Notes under the pieces: generated by a model
What the model was told of the DNA's origin: nothing
The model's database searches: none
Seen by the model: the letters and a program-made list of their open reading frames with translations, nothing else
In this document: in pieces, positions 27,501 to 35,136 of the stretch
Layout: each line of letters starts with the position of its first letter
Position numbering within the stretch: the first letter of the stretch is position 1
NCBI RefSeq assembly: GCF_011604685.1
Contig: NZ_CP050063.1
Span: forward strand, 7,171,001-7,235,000
Origin: Spirosoma aureum
GTDB lineage: Bacteria; Bacteroidota; Bacteroidia; Cytophagales; Spirosomataceae
DNA length: 64,000 nt
Direction of reading: 5' to 3'
Translations under genes and position numbers: made by a program

Positions 27501-27693
27501 GCTGGGTCAGACGAATCAGTCCAGCTCTCATTTTCAGACACTGGCCGGAAGCCTGATCCACATGACAATCAATCGGTTATTTCCTTCCAAACAACGGGCG
27601 TACGAACTGGTACTTTACCATTGTCTGGCTAAATTCTACGATTCGCAACGAGCACGACAACAAACCGCAACGCGCCAGTTGACAGACTCCTAA
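24583..27693 (+). CDS. Full-length lantibiotic dehydratase (LanB)
   Basis: A 1036-residue LanB, close to the usual length (NisB 993). The N-terminal glutamylation domain contains the conserved Arg/Thr cluster R-M-T-T-R-S-T-P-Y-G starting at Arg87. The C-terminal elimination domain (SpaB_C, about residues 755-1020) starts at EWLYLKIYAG and contains FFFIRYKDQDPHLRLRFHG. Class I LanB enzymes use glutamyl-tRNA to glutamylate Ser/Thr of a leader-bound precursor, then eliminate glutamate to give dehydroalanine/dehydrobutyrine. The likely substrate is the 45-residue peptide encoded 600 bases upstream. A LanC cyclase, leader protease and exporter are absent from this locus, so either linear dehydrated product or enzymes elsewhere. 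Start ATG 24583 is clear. Confidence 0.92.
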   Translation: MIQRLDFFVLRRPVFSVDSLHSRYQLLRDNPAALPDLLRDWFSSPLQQQALETASPQLFARVQRWLAGESLSDEAKIINTLHKYLIRMTTRSTPYGLFAGCTIGSIGSTTQFQAGSSATIAPHVRLDIDYLQSIKDWLLDQPDIRRQLRLFTNSTLYLAGNYFRFIEQQLETTGRTYFISAVGRDDLLADLFSFAQQGVTGDDIVDFLNTRYQVTPDDAAHYVSELIDSQLLVFELEPSLTGDPYLTAMRNRLATLSRSLSVLYSQQVIEEVTSLLTTRPLQLPTLLNYLDEQGINKPGSDLIQIDTACAGDQYQLSERWLNNLQRQLNVLLVLNQPFHSNDLDDFRHRFYTRYEEEEVPLALALDHEMGIGYGNSSTLGVGSAPMIDSLSLPGSAVHPATSLTEWQSFVLTRYTEVLRYGQGEIVLTDSDLQKVGDQGNRQQTLPSSCYAFGTLVASSAQAIDNDDYLFVLSGFRGPSAVNLMSRFSESDPALAECIRNCARQEEDHHPDVILAEIVHFPESRAGNILVRPALHQYEIPYLGRASVDADHQIPLSDLYVSVRNNRLILRSKRLNKRVIPRLSNAHNYQGGLPVYQFLCNLQYQDAYLDLHWNWGLLAQQAYLPRVRYNHIVLSRATWQVMAKQFTLNDPNRLREQLNDIGLPQEFMIVSGDNELRIDLRVDACVQLLIQELRRGITLRLVECLTTPESCPVRDSDNQAFTHELVLPFRNSSALPYAPIDAATADIPQRRFSVGSEWLYLKIYAGEKASDILLVDALYPAIQELIEQQIVTKFFFIRYKDQDPHLRLRFHGNPFIEFYHYVIRRIEKALQPYVQSGIVHKIQTDTYQRELERYGMKTIATCEHVFHHDSLSTLQFMSQTGDSFDENLRFAFAAHKIDRLLKGMNTTMDDCHSLLNLLKERFFVEFNGDANLRQQLNERYRTYKPLLEQALSRPFPLANGLEDWADQQQPLLVTLGQTNQSSSHFQTLAGSLIHMTINRLFPSKQRAYELVLYHCLAKFYDSQRARQQTATRQLTDS

Positions 27694-27785
27694 ATTATTC
27701 GGACAGCGAATGAGTTAGTCACGGGGCTTATTGAACAGACACTGTATAAGGGCGAAATTTGGCTATACATAAACCCCTGATAGCC

Positions 27786-27971
27786 ATGAAAACAGTAATC
27801 CTTAACAAGCAGAAAAATAGTGCATCCCGGTCTGGTGATTTCCTGTTTATCGACGAGAGTGACGGCATTTTCGACGACAACTGGATCGTTTCAGCGAACG
27901 ATCTTTTTGGCTCCTTTAACCCAATTGGCGAAGGACCTGATATGATCACCTTCTACGATCGGGCCGCATGA
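27786..27971 (+). CDS. Small acidic protein downstream of LanB
   Basis: A 61-residue protein starting at ATG 27786 (MKTVILNKQKNSASRSGDF). The second half is acidic and aromatic (FIDESDGIFDDNW, SANDLFGSFNPIGEGPDMITFYDRAA split by Ser and Gly). It has no cysteine. It could be a second precursor peptide, a maturation or immunity partner, or unrelated; its place 92 bases after LanB and before the terminator at 27992 puts it in the same transcript. I do not recognise a family. Confidence 0.55.
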   Translation: MKTVILNKQKNSASRSGDFLFIDESDGIFDDNWIVSANDLFGSFNPIGEGPDMITFYDRAA

Positions 27972-27991
27972 CTACTAATCCTTTTACGAAC

Positions 27992-28026
27992 AAAAAGCTC
28001 CTCAATTGTATACTGAGGAGCTTTTT
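27992..28026 (+). terminator. Intrinsic terminator of RiPP locus 1
   Basis: Arms 27992-28004 and 28014-28026 (AAAAAGCTCCTCA and its complement) with a 9-base loop; A-run and T-run at the ends make it work on both strands, fitting the convergent kinase gene. Confidence 0.9.
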
Positions 28027-28054
28027 CACTGGAATACTGGATGAAGTGAATCGC

Positions 28055-29212
28055 CTACATGTATTGGACAGGCGCGAGCTGAATAAAGAGCGAAATGGAA
28101 TAACTATCTTCTGATTGTTCCGTTTCGATACGATGGGCTTCCGGATAAAGAAGCGCAAGCCGTTGACGCACATTGGGCAGATCTACACCACTTGGCTGAC
28201 GATCGAAAGCCGATCGATTACCAGACGTCACTAAACTGTTTTGTACTGTAAAAACCAGCGTGTCCGACTGGTCAAGGTGGGCTTCGACCCAAACGTAGGC
28301 ACCTTGCTGTGTTCCACCAATTCCGTACTTAAAGGCATTTTCGACGAAAGCCAGCAAAATCAGTGGGGCAATGGTCAACCCACTAAAATCCCCTTCACTA
28401 CTAAACAGGATCTCAATGCGCTCTCCATGCCGGGTCTGCTCCAGCTGGAGGTAATTTTCGATGTATTCCAGTTCCTGATCCAGCGTTACGATCTGGGCAT
28501 CGGCCTCATAAAGGTTGTAGCGCATCAACTCCGCCAGACGCAATACAAGGTCGGCAGCTTCTTCGTCTACGTCGATAATCCGAACATAGATGCTATTCAG
28601 CGAATTGAATAGAAAATGCGGATTGAGCTGAGCTTTGAGTAATTCCAGTTCAAGCAGCTTATTTTCATTGTTGATACGCAGATTATCTAACTCTGTTTGC
28701 TGGCTGTTCTGGCGCTGGTTCAGGTAGTAACGAATCAATTGTACAAACAGGAACGGGCTTGCAAAAAAGTAGGGCGTCCCCAGAACGATAGCAATTGTCC
28801 TGGGCGTATGAAGCCAGCCAGCCATACCGGCCTTATAGATCGAAAACCAATAGTTTAACTGAGGATATACGCTTTTTGTCAGTATAGTTTCAGGTATTCG
28901 GGCTGTCTGCTGAATAAGGGGATAGCTTATATACATCAGGCAGTAAATCAGTGCGAAAACAGCGATCGACAAGCCCGTAAGCCATAGCAGTCGGCCACGA
29001 TACAGGTATCGGGGAAATAGCCAGTGCGCATAGAGTTCATAGGTCAGTATGGTTAAGCAGGAAGTCAATAAGGATATGATCCAGAAATAAGGCTTCTCAG
29101 CTGGTTTAAACGTTGGTGCTTCTATGATTGGTGTCAGCCCTAAAATAAGTAGCCAGACTAATCCGCGACGGGCTGTCTGGCGTAGCCAGGAACGATCGGC
29201 TGCTCTGTTCAT
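28055..29212 (-). CDS. LytS-type sensor histidine kinase A
   Basis: A 385-residue kinase with four to five N-terminal membrane helices and the His_kinase domain of the LytS/YehU group: His199 lies in QLNPHFLFNSLNSIY, followed by an ATPase region with LAFVENAFKYGIG (N box) and GVDLPNVRQRL (G box). No extracellular sensor domain is seen. The start ATG overlaps the stop of the upstream kinase by 4 bases (29209-29212). It forms one operon with a second LytS kinase and a LytTR response regulator, and converges on RiPP locus 1, which it may control. Confidence 0.9.
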   Translation of the reverse strand: MNRAADRSWLRQTARRGLVWLLILGLTPIIEAPTFKPAEKPYFWIISLLTSCLTILTYELYAHWLFPRYLYRGRLLWLTGLSIAVFALIYCLMYISYPLIQQTARIPETILTKSVYPQLNYWFSIYKAGMAGWLHTPRTIAIVLGTPYFFASPFLFVQLIRYYLNQRQNSQQTELDNLRINNENKLLELELLKAQLNPHFLFNSLNSIYVRIIDVDEEAADLVLRLAELMRYNLYEADAQIVTLDQELEYIENYLQLEQTRHGERIEILFSSEGDFSGLTIAPLILLAFVENAFKYGIGGTQQGAYVWVEAHLDQSDTLVFTVQNSLVTSGNRSAFDRQPSGVDLPNVRQRLALLYPEAHRIETEQSEDSYSISLFIQLAPVQYM

Positions 29213-30414
29213 TGGGCGGTTGATTGAGCTAAGTTACGAGGGGCACCTACCCGAGTCAAATCGATACGTAAGGTGACCCGGTAATACTGATCCGTAATAT
29301 CGTGCTCAATGCTATGATGATCCGGATATAACAAAGCCAGCCGTTTCTTAACATTCGGCAAACCGACGCCCCCCGCCTTTCTGGCAACAACAACGGTTGG
29401 CCCCTGACTGATGCTGTTCTCGACCATAAAGAGTAGCGTATCAGCTTCTAAGGCAACTTTCACCAGTACGTAAGACCCTTCGGTACCCGACCGGATTCCA
29501 TGCTTGAAGGCATTTTCTACGTATGTACCCAGCAGCAATGGAGCAATCAGGTAATCTGCCAGATTCCCACTCACGTCTACGTCTATAAAGAGTCGATCGC
29601 CATGCCGGGCCTGTTCAAGCACAATATAGCTTTGAAGGTAGTCGATTTCCTGTTGTACCAATACCTGCGCTGCGCTCGCCGTGTCGAGGTTATAGCGCAT
29701 AAGTTCAGCCAGGCGCAATACCATATCGGCGGCTCCGTCGTCAGTACCTACCACATGCGAATAAATGCTGTTGAGTGTGTTAAACAGGAAATGGGGACTC
29801 ACCTGCGCTTTCAGAAAATCCTGTTTTAGAACAGCATTATCACGATCGAGCAATAATCGATTCCGGGTCAACTGGAATTGTTGTTGCCGTAAAACAATCG
29901 TGTCTTTAATGACTTTGATCGTTAGAAAAATAAAGGGGGAGAAAATACTAAAAACAAAATTCCACAGAAATACGCGTAGGGATACAAACGGCCCGAACCA
30001 GCCGCGCCCATCGAGAAATGTTCGAATTTGGCTAACATAATGAATGGCTTTGGGCTGCGTTGGCTCAACAGCAAGAACAACAGCCCGATTAATGAGGTAA
30101 GCCCCCCAGAAACCCAGCATAATCCAGAGTAGCAGCCACCCCAGGCGACGTTTATACAGCAGACGGGGTAGCAACCAGTACCCCATCAAATAGTAAATAA
30201 GCAGGTGCTGCGTAAGCAGGTTAACGCTGAACCAGGTGAACGTTGGCCAGTCATTACCGACTGATAATGAGGCCATACTCAGGGCAACGGCAACAATTAA
30301 GCTAACGATCAGAATTCGACCGACGCTACGAAAAAAGCGTTGATGTCGAATAAACGTAGCAATCGCCCGGTCGAGTAGATTTTTCACATAAGATTCTCTT
30401 TCATGGCTTTCCAT
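29209..30414 (-). CDS. LytS-type sensor histidine kinase B
   Basis: A 401-residue paralogue of the next gene: membrane helices at the N-terminus, phosphoacceptor His208 in QVSPHFLFNTLNSIY, N box YVENAFKHGI and G box GVGLPNVKKRL. It overlaps the response regulator gene upstream by 31 bases (30384-30414) and the second kinase by 4, so the three are translated together. Two kinases for one LytTR regulator raise the possibility of a heterodimeric sensor or of one being a phosphatase, which is inference. Confidence 0.9.
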   Translation of the reverse strand: MESHERESYVKNLLDRAIATFIRHQRFFRSVGRILIVSLIVAVALSMASLSVGNDWPTFTWFSVNLLTQHLLIYYLMGYWLLPRLLYKRRLGWLLLWIMLGFWGAYLINRAVVLAVEPTQPKAIHYVSQIRTFLDGRGWFGPFVSLRVFLWNFVFSIFSPFIFLTIKVIKDTIVLRQQQFQLTRNRLLLDRDNAVLKQDFLKAQVSPHFLFNTLNSIYSHVVGTDDGAADMVLRLAELMRYNLDTASAAQVLVQQEIDYLQSYIVLEQARHGDRLFIDVDVSGNLADYLIAPLLLGTYVENAFKHGIRSGTEGSYVLVKVALEADTLLFMVENSISQGPTVVVARKAGGVGLPNVKKRLALLYPDHHSIEHDITDQYYRVTLRIDLTRVGAPRNLAQSTAQ

Positions 30415-31175
30415 ACAGACTCCCGGTAGGTGACACCAATTGGTACGCGTTTCCCATCAGTTGTTGTGATCAGATTCCCATCTATTTCCCGAATGGCCCC
30501 TTTTCGGACAATGTATGATCGGTTTACACGCAGAAACTGGGCAGATGGCAACATCTCCTCAATTTTTGTCATGGTCATGTGCGTGACAATGGTGCGGGTG
30601 GGCAGGTGAATGGTAAGATAATCCTTCATGGCCTCTACAAACACAATTTCTTCCGGTAAGACCTTAATCAGCTTTTTATCTTCTTTGACCAGGAAGAAAT
30701 TAGCCGGTGCCGGTTGATTAGTAACTGTTTCTGTGGTTCGGCTGGTCGGTTGCGGGTTCAATGAAGGCAGACTGACCATTGGTGCGGCCGAGGGCTGTAG
30801 TTTAGTTACGGCTTTGTTGATGGCTCTTAAAAAGCGGTCGAAAGCAACGGGTTTCAGCAAATAATCCAGCACCTCAAGCTCAAAACCTTCTACCGCATAT
30901 TGCGGAGAAGCCGTTACCATAATAACCTGGGGGCGGGGCAAACTAAGGGATCGGAGAAATTCAATTCCTGTCATTTCGGGCATTTCCACATCGAGCAGGA
31001 TCAGATCGGGTTGCACCTGTTGTATTTCCCAGAGCGCATCGACGGCATTGTAACTTTGGCCAACCAGTTCCAGAAATGGAACGCGCTGAATAAATTTTTC
31101 CAGTACAGCCCGCGCTGGTTGTTCATCATCAATAATAAAGCATTTCAGAGTCAATGCCATAGAATTAGTAGCCAA
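30384..31175 (-). CDS. LytTR family response regulator
   Basis: A 263-residue regulator (ATG 31175, or the Met at 31160). Receiver domain: CFIIDDE acid pair, phosphoacceptor Asp62 in LILLDVEMPEM, and Lys in DYLLKP. A Pro/Ser-rich linker leads to a LytTR DNA-binding domain from about residue 165 (FFLVKEDKKLIKVLPEEIVFVEA, KIEEMLPSAQFLRVNRSYIV). It is the first gene of a three-gene operon with two LytS kinases. Targets are not known; the adjacent RiPP locus, with its orphan pseudo-receiver of the same subfamily, is a natural candidate. Confidence 0.92.
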   Translation of the reverse strand: MATNSMALTLKCFIIDDEQPARAVLEKFIQRVPFLELVGQSYNAVDALWEIQQVQPDLILLDVEMPEMTGIEFLRSLSLPRPQVIMVTASPQYAVEGFELEVLDYLLKPVAFDRFLRAINKAVTKLQPSAAPMVSLPSLNPQPTSRTTETVTNQPAPANFFLVKEDKKLIKVLPEEIVFVEAMKDYLTIHLPTRTIVTHMTMTKIEEMLPSAQFLRVNRSYIVRKGAIREIDGNLITTTDGKRVPIGVTYRESVWKAMKENLM

Positions 31176-31343
31176 GTAGCAAGGTAATTCTTAATACTAT
31201 AAAAAGGATACAAAATTTAGGCTTATTATAAAAATAGACTAGCTAAAATAGCTATAAGTAACTAAATAATCCATAACGGGAATAGAAATCATTTTTCGAT
31301 CATAACCCACTGGTATTCAGCCTCTACCAGATACATTTATTCC

Positions 31344-31386
31344 GTGGCCGATACACCCTGATCCCGCAGTAGGGTGTATCGGCCAC
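31344..31386 (-). terminator. Hairpin downstream of yicC
   Basis: Perfect 16-base arms (31344-31359 and 31371-31386) with an 11-base loop, 42 bases after the yicC stop. No good T tail on either strand. The rest of 31176-31343 is AT-rich and without genes. Confidence 0.65.
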
Positions 31387-31428
31387 CGGTCACCAAACAG
31401 GTTCAATTTCACAAACAAAGGATCTATT

Positions 31429-32316
31429 CTAGATCACATTCATCGTCTGTTCCTTGATCTTTTCCAGTTCATCTTTCATCTGTACCACAAACCGCTGAAT
31501 GGCCGCGTCATTGGCTTTTGACCCTATCGTGTTGATTTCGCGGCCAATTTCCTGCGAAATGAAATTCAATTTTTTGCCGTTTGCCTCTTCGGTAGAAAGC
31601 ACTTCCAGGAAATAAGCAAGGTGATTCTTGAGCCGGACTTTCTCTTCTGAAATATCGAATTTTTCGACGTAGTAGACCAGTTCCTGCTCAAAGCGATTAT
31701 GGTCAAATGTTTCGCTGTCCAGAAGCTCTTTCACCGAATTACGCATCCGATCACGTACTGCCGGAATCCGTCGAACGTCCTGCTGTTCAATGTCGTCCAG
31801 CCGGTCGGTAATGGTTTGAATGTATTCCTGAAATTTACTTTCCAGCACAGCGCCATCCTGCCGGCGGAATTCATCGCATCGACGAATAGCTGCCTGCACC
31901 GCGGCCAGCACCGTATTCCAGTCCGATACATCAGCCGTTGGATCGGCCGACTCGGTCATGTAAGCATTTGGCTGCTGCAATGCTAATTGAAGCACATCAC
32001 TGTCAGAAACACTCATCAGCATGCCGTTGGCGGTTTCTTTTATGTCATGAACGTAAGCCGTTACCAATGGCCGGTTAATTGTCACACCCGGTCGTAATCC
32101 GCTCGTGCGGGTGAGATTAAGCGATAACTCAACTTTGCCACGCTCCAGCTGTTGGGTCAGCAAGGCCCGCAAGTCAATTTCTTTATCGGAGAACTGCCGG
32201 GGAAGGCGGCAATAAATATCTAAAAATTTAGAATTCAGTGTTTTAACTTCAGCCGTTACAGATAAGCTACCAGCTTCTACTGTTGCGTTGCCAAAGCCGG
32301 TCATGGATTTAAGCAT
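31429..32316 (-). CDS. yicC: YicC/YloC family endoribonuclease
   Basis: A 295-residue protein that matches the YicC family from end to end: MLKSMTGFGNATVEAG at the start, VKTLNSKFLDIYCRLP, ERGKVELSLNL, and the C-terminal DUF1732 block with GKKLNFISQEIGREINTIGSK and MKDELEKIKEQ. YicC-type proteins are endoribonucleases involved in RNA decay. Housekeeping gene of normal length and no operon partner close by (131-base gap to pdxA). Confidence 0.95.
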   Translation of the reverse strand: MLKSMTGFGNATVEAGSLSVTAEVKTLNSKFLDIYCRLPRQFSDKEIDLRALLTQQLERGKVELSLNLTRTSGLRPGVTINRPLVTAYVHDIKETANGMLMSVSDSDVLQLALQQPNAYMTESADPTADVSDWNTVLAAVQAAIRRCDEFRRQDGAVLESKFQEYIQTITDRLDDIEQQDVRRIPAVRDRMRNSVKELLDSETFDHNRFEQELVYYVEKFDISEEKVRLKNHLAYFLEVLSTEEANGKKLNFISQEIGREINTIGSKANDAAIQRFVVQMKDELEKIKEQTMNVI

Positions 32317-32447
32317 TTGAAAAGAGTTTAGTACGTGCGGTAGTTAGTTTTGCGATCCTCGGTTCACAGTAAGCCGACGCAGGCAATAAGTAGTGCGCCA
32401 GTTTACCGTAAATTCAAACCTGTAAACCAACTACCGTAAATCAACGA

Positions 32448-34010
32448 TTATTTTTCTATGGGTTGCTTTTTAAGTGCATTTTCCTCTAAATCAGCAAACT
32501 CCTTTCGCTGACGGGCCACGTCAACAGCCGTGTAAATAGCCTGTAACATCGATGTCTCATCAGCCAGATTTTTACCCGCAATATCATAGGCGGTTCCATG
32601 GTCGGGGGAGGTTCTGACAACAGGCATTCCAGCCGTAAAGTTTACCCCATCCTCAAAGGCAATAGCCTTGAACGGAATTAACCCCTGATCATGATACATA
32701 GCCAATACGGCGTCGAACTTGGTATAGCCCCTTGTTCCGAAGAAACCATCGGCTGGGTAGGGGCCAAACACCAACTGGCCTTTATTACGCCATTCGGCAA
32801 TAAGTGGCTTAATTACTTCCTGTTCTTCATTGCCCAGTAAACCTTCTTCCCCAGCATGTGGATTGAGGCCCAGTACCGCAATTTTCGGTTTTTCAATGCC
32901 AAAATCCTGTTTGAGCGATTGCATCATCAGGGTTAACTTTTGCGCAATTCGCTCCCTCGTTACGTTCTGCCGAACACGACCAAGGGGAACGTGTCCCGTT
33001 ACAACACCGACCCGAAGCCGTTCGCTGACCAGAAACATCAGATTGTCCTGAACACCAAACTCCTGCGCCAGATATTCAGTATGGCCCGGAAATTTAAATT
33101 CTTCCGACTGGATGTTGTATTTATTGATCGGCGCGGTTACGAGGGCATCCAGCTTACCATCTTTCAGGTCGTCGACGGCGCGTTGCAGGCAGGCCAGCGC
33201 GGCTTGTCCGGCATCGGCCGTTACCTGACCGGGCTGAATGTCCTGATTCTGATCGGGCCAGCACGTAATGACGTTCGTCATTTTGTGGCTGATTTGCCCA
33301 ATCGTCGGTGCTCCGTTCAGGTTCCAGTCTTTCAGATTCAGCAGATTACGGTATCGATTCAAAACCCGCATCGACCCGTAGATAACGGGCGTACAGATTT
33401 TTTGCAGCCGATTGTATTGCAGAGCTTTCAGAATTACCTCCGGACCAATGCCATTGTAATCTCCCAGGCTGATGCCGATAACCAGACGATCCTCACGGCC
33501 GACGACACTCCCATCGCGGGGTGTACGATCCTGCAATCCTCCATCCCGGTCCGTACGCCCTATATTTTCGGGCTGATGGCTTTCCTGATTCACTGATTCA
33601 CGGGGTTCTGACGCATTTCGGTCACGATTTCCATTGGCACGGTCTCTGTCGTTTGGGCGAGAATTGTTACGAGGATTTTGGCCTTCCTCGCGCGATACCC
33701 GTTCCTGCGATCCCGCATCACGTGGCCCTCGGTCTGGTGGTCCAGCATCCCGCTCATTGTTGCGGTTGTTCTTTGGATTTTCGTCCCGCTGTCCGCCTGT
33801 ACGGCCATTTTGCTGGCGATTCTCCCGCTGGTTCTGGTTACGCTGATTCGCATCCCGCTGATTTGCTGAACGTTGGGGCGTTTCACGCTGATCGGCCGAT
33901 GGCTTTGCATTGGCTGATGGGGGGGTATTGGCTGGCCGATCACCCGATTTTGGGCCGGTTGATTGGGGTGTACGAGCTTCGTTTGGATCGTCGGATTGGC
34001 GTTGTTCCAT
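32448..34010 (-). CDS. pdxA: PdxA, 4-hydroxythreonine-4-phosphate dehydrogenase, with long disordered N-terminus
   Basis: A 520-residue protein. Residues about 175-520 are a complete PdxA: RLVIGISLGDYNGIGPE, PINKYNIQSEEFKFPGHTEYLA, LGLNPHAGEEGLLG and MYHDQGLIPFKA, with the metal-binding His and substrate motifs. PdxA makes pyridoxal-phosphate precursor in vitamin B6 synthesis. The first 174 residues are low complexity, rich in Asn, Arg, Gln, Asp, Gly and Pro, with repeats such as QRDANQRNQNQREN. This extension is absent from ordinary PdxA (about 330-350 residues) and is predicted disordered. The only Met is at the start and no alternative start codon sits near the domain boundary, so I believe the extension is translated. 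Confidence 0.9.
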   Translation of the reverse strand: MEQRQSDDPNEARTPQSTGPKSGDRPANTPPSANAKPSADQRETPQRSANQRDANQRNQNQRENRQQNGRTGGQRDENPKNNRNNERDAGPPDRGPRDAGSQERVSREEGQNPRNNSRPNDRDRANGNRDRNASEPRESVNQESHQPENIGRTDRDGGLQDRTPRDGSVVGREDRLVIGISLGDYNGIGPEVILKALQYNRLQKICTPVIYGSMRVLNRYRNLLNLKDWNLNGAPTIGQISHKMTNVITCWPDQNQDIQPGQVTADAGQAALACLQRAVDDLKDGKLDALVTAPINKYNIQSEEFKFPGHTEYLAQEFGVQDNLMFLVSERLRVGVVTGHVPLGRVRQNVTRERIAQKLTLMMQSLKQDFGIEKPKIAVLGLNPHAGEEGLLGNEEQEVIKPLIAEWRNKGQLVFGPYPADGFFGTRGYTKFDAVLAMYHDQGLIPFKAIAFEDGVNFTAGMPVVRTSPDHGTAYDIAGKNLADETSMLQAIYTAVDVARQRKEFADLEENALKKQPIEK

Positions 34011-34145
34011 CTACTTTTGTTAGTTTCGCCAACTAGTTTGAAAGGACGTTGGAAACTTGATCTTGATTACTGGACTCATTCAATCCATTCGTTAAGATTC
34101 AGCGTCCAATGTCTGTAATTGACGCAAGTTACGAAAACCCCACGG

Positions 34146-35084
34146 ATGTCCCAGAATCAGCGTTCTATTCTCATTGCCGACGAAATGCACCCGTCGCTCT
34201 TTGCCATGCTCGATGAGGCAGGCTTTATGTATGACTATCAACCAAAAATCACGAGAGAAGGGCTACTTAATCAGTTAGCTCCTTTCAATGGACTCATTAT
34301 TCGAAGTAAAACAACGGTAGACGAAGAGATTTTAAGTAAGGCTCCGAATCTGCAATTTATTGGCCGGGCAGGTGCCGGTCTGGATTTAATTGATCTCGAT
34401 GCAGCTGAACGCCGGAATATTCGCGTGTTTCATGCGGGTGCCGGAAATCGGGATGCGGTGGCCGAACATACGGTTGGTATGCTACTCGGTTTACTGGCCA
34501 ACATTCTGAAAGCAGACCATGAAGTTCGGCAGGGCATCTGGGACCGTGAAGGCAATCGGGGTTATGAACTGGGGAGTCTGACGGTTGGTCTGGTTGGCTA
34601 TGGTAATAATGGAAGTGCGACGGCCCGTCGGCTCAGCGGCTTCGGTTGCCGGGTGTTGGCTTATGACAAATACCTGACAAATTACGGCGATGCGTTTGTC
34701 CAGGAAGCTACGCTCGAACAAATTATTGCCGAGGCCGACGTGCTTAGTCTTCATGTGCCATTAACCGACGATACACGGATGATGATTAACGATGCGTTCA
34801 TCGACCAATTTGCCAAACCGTTTTACCTCATCAACATTGCACGGGGCGAAATCACCTCCCTGTCGGCACTGGTTCGCGGCCTGGAAAGTGGTAAAGTGCG
34901 GGGAGCGTGCCTAGATGTACTGGAGAATGAAAAATTAGCGAAGCTCACTTCCGAGCAGCAGGCTTCGTTCGATTACCTGCGTCAGTCGAACCGGGTCGTT
35001 CTGACCCCTCACATTGCCGGATGGACGCATGAAAGCTATGTCCGAATCAATGAAGTGCTGGTCAAAGATTTGATGAACGTGTAA
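34146..35084 (+). CDS. D-isomer-specific 2-hydroxyacid dehydrogenase (SerA-like)
   Basis: A 312-residue NAD-dependent dehydrogenase starting at ATG 34146 (MSQNQRSILIADEMH); an upstream in-frame TTG adds nine residues and is less likely. Rossmann motif GLVGYGNNGSATARRL, substrate Arg in NIARGEIT, catalytic Glu and His in LDVLENEK and VLTPHIAGWTHES. The overall shape follows phosphoglycerate dehydrogenase without the C-terminal regulatory ACT domain. It may make 3-phosphohydroxypyruvate for serine synthesis, or act on another 2-hydroxyacid. Divergent from pdxA (135-base gap). Confidence 0.9.
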   Translation: MSQNQRSILIADEMHPSLFAMLDEAGFMYDYQPKITREGLLNQLAPFNGLIIRSKTTVDEEILSKAPNLQFIGRAGAGLDLIDLDAAERRNIRVFHAGAGNRDAVAEHTVGMLLGLLANILKADHEVRQGIWDREGNRGYELGSLTVGLVGYGNNGSATARRLSGFGCRVLAYDKYLTNYGDAFVQEATLEQIIAEADVLSLHVPLTDDTRMMINDAFIDQFAKPFYLINIARGEITSLSALVRGLESGKVRGACLDVLENEKLAKLTSEQQASFDYLRQSNRVVLTPHIAGWTHESYVRINEVLVKDLMNV

Positions 35085-35092
35085 AACTGAAT

Positions 35093-35127
35093 GGGGTAGT
35101 GTCGGACTCTAAAATTGATACTACCCC
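35093..35127. terminator. Hairpin between convergent genes
   Basis: Arms GGGGTAGT (35093-35100) and ACTACCCC (35120-35127), 19-base loop, placed between the stops of the dehydrogenase and the IPT lipoprotein. Confidence 0.6.
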
Positions 35128-35136
35128 GGTGTTTAT

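Noticed and set aside
33521..34036. Plus-strand frames within the pdxA N-terminal region
   Set aside because: They are shadows of the low-complexity coding sequence on the other strand.
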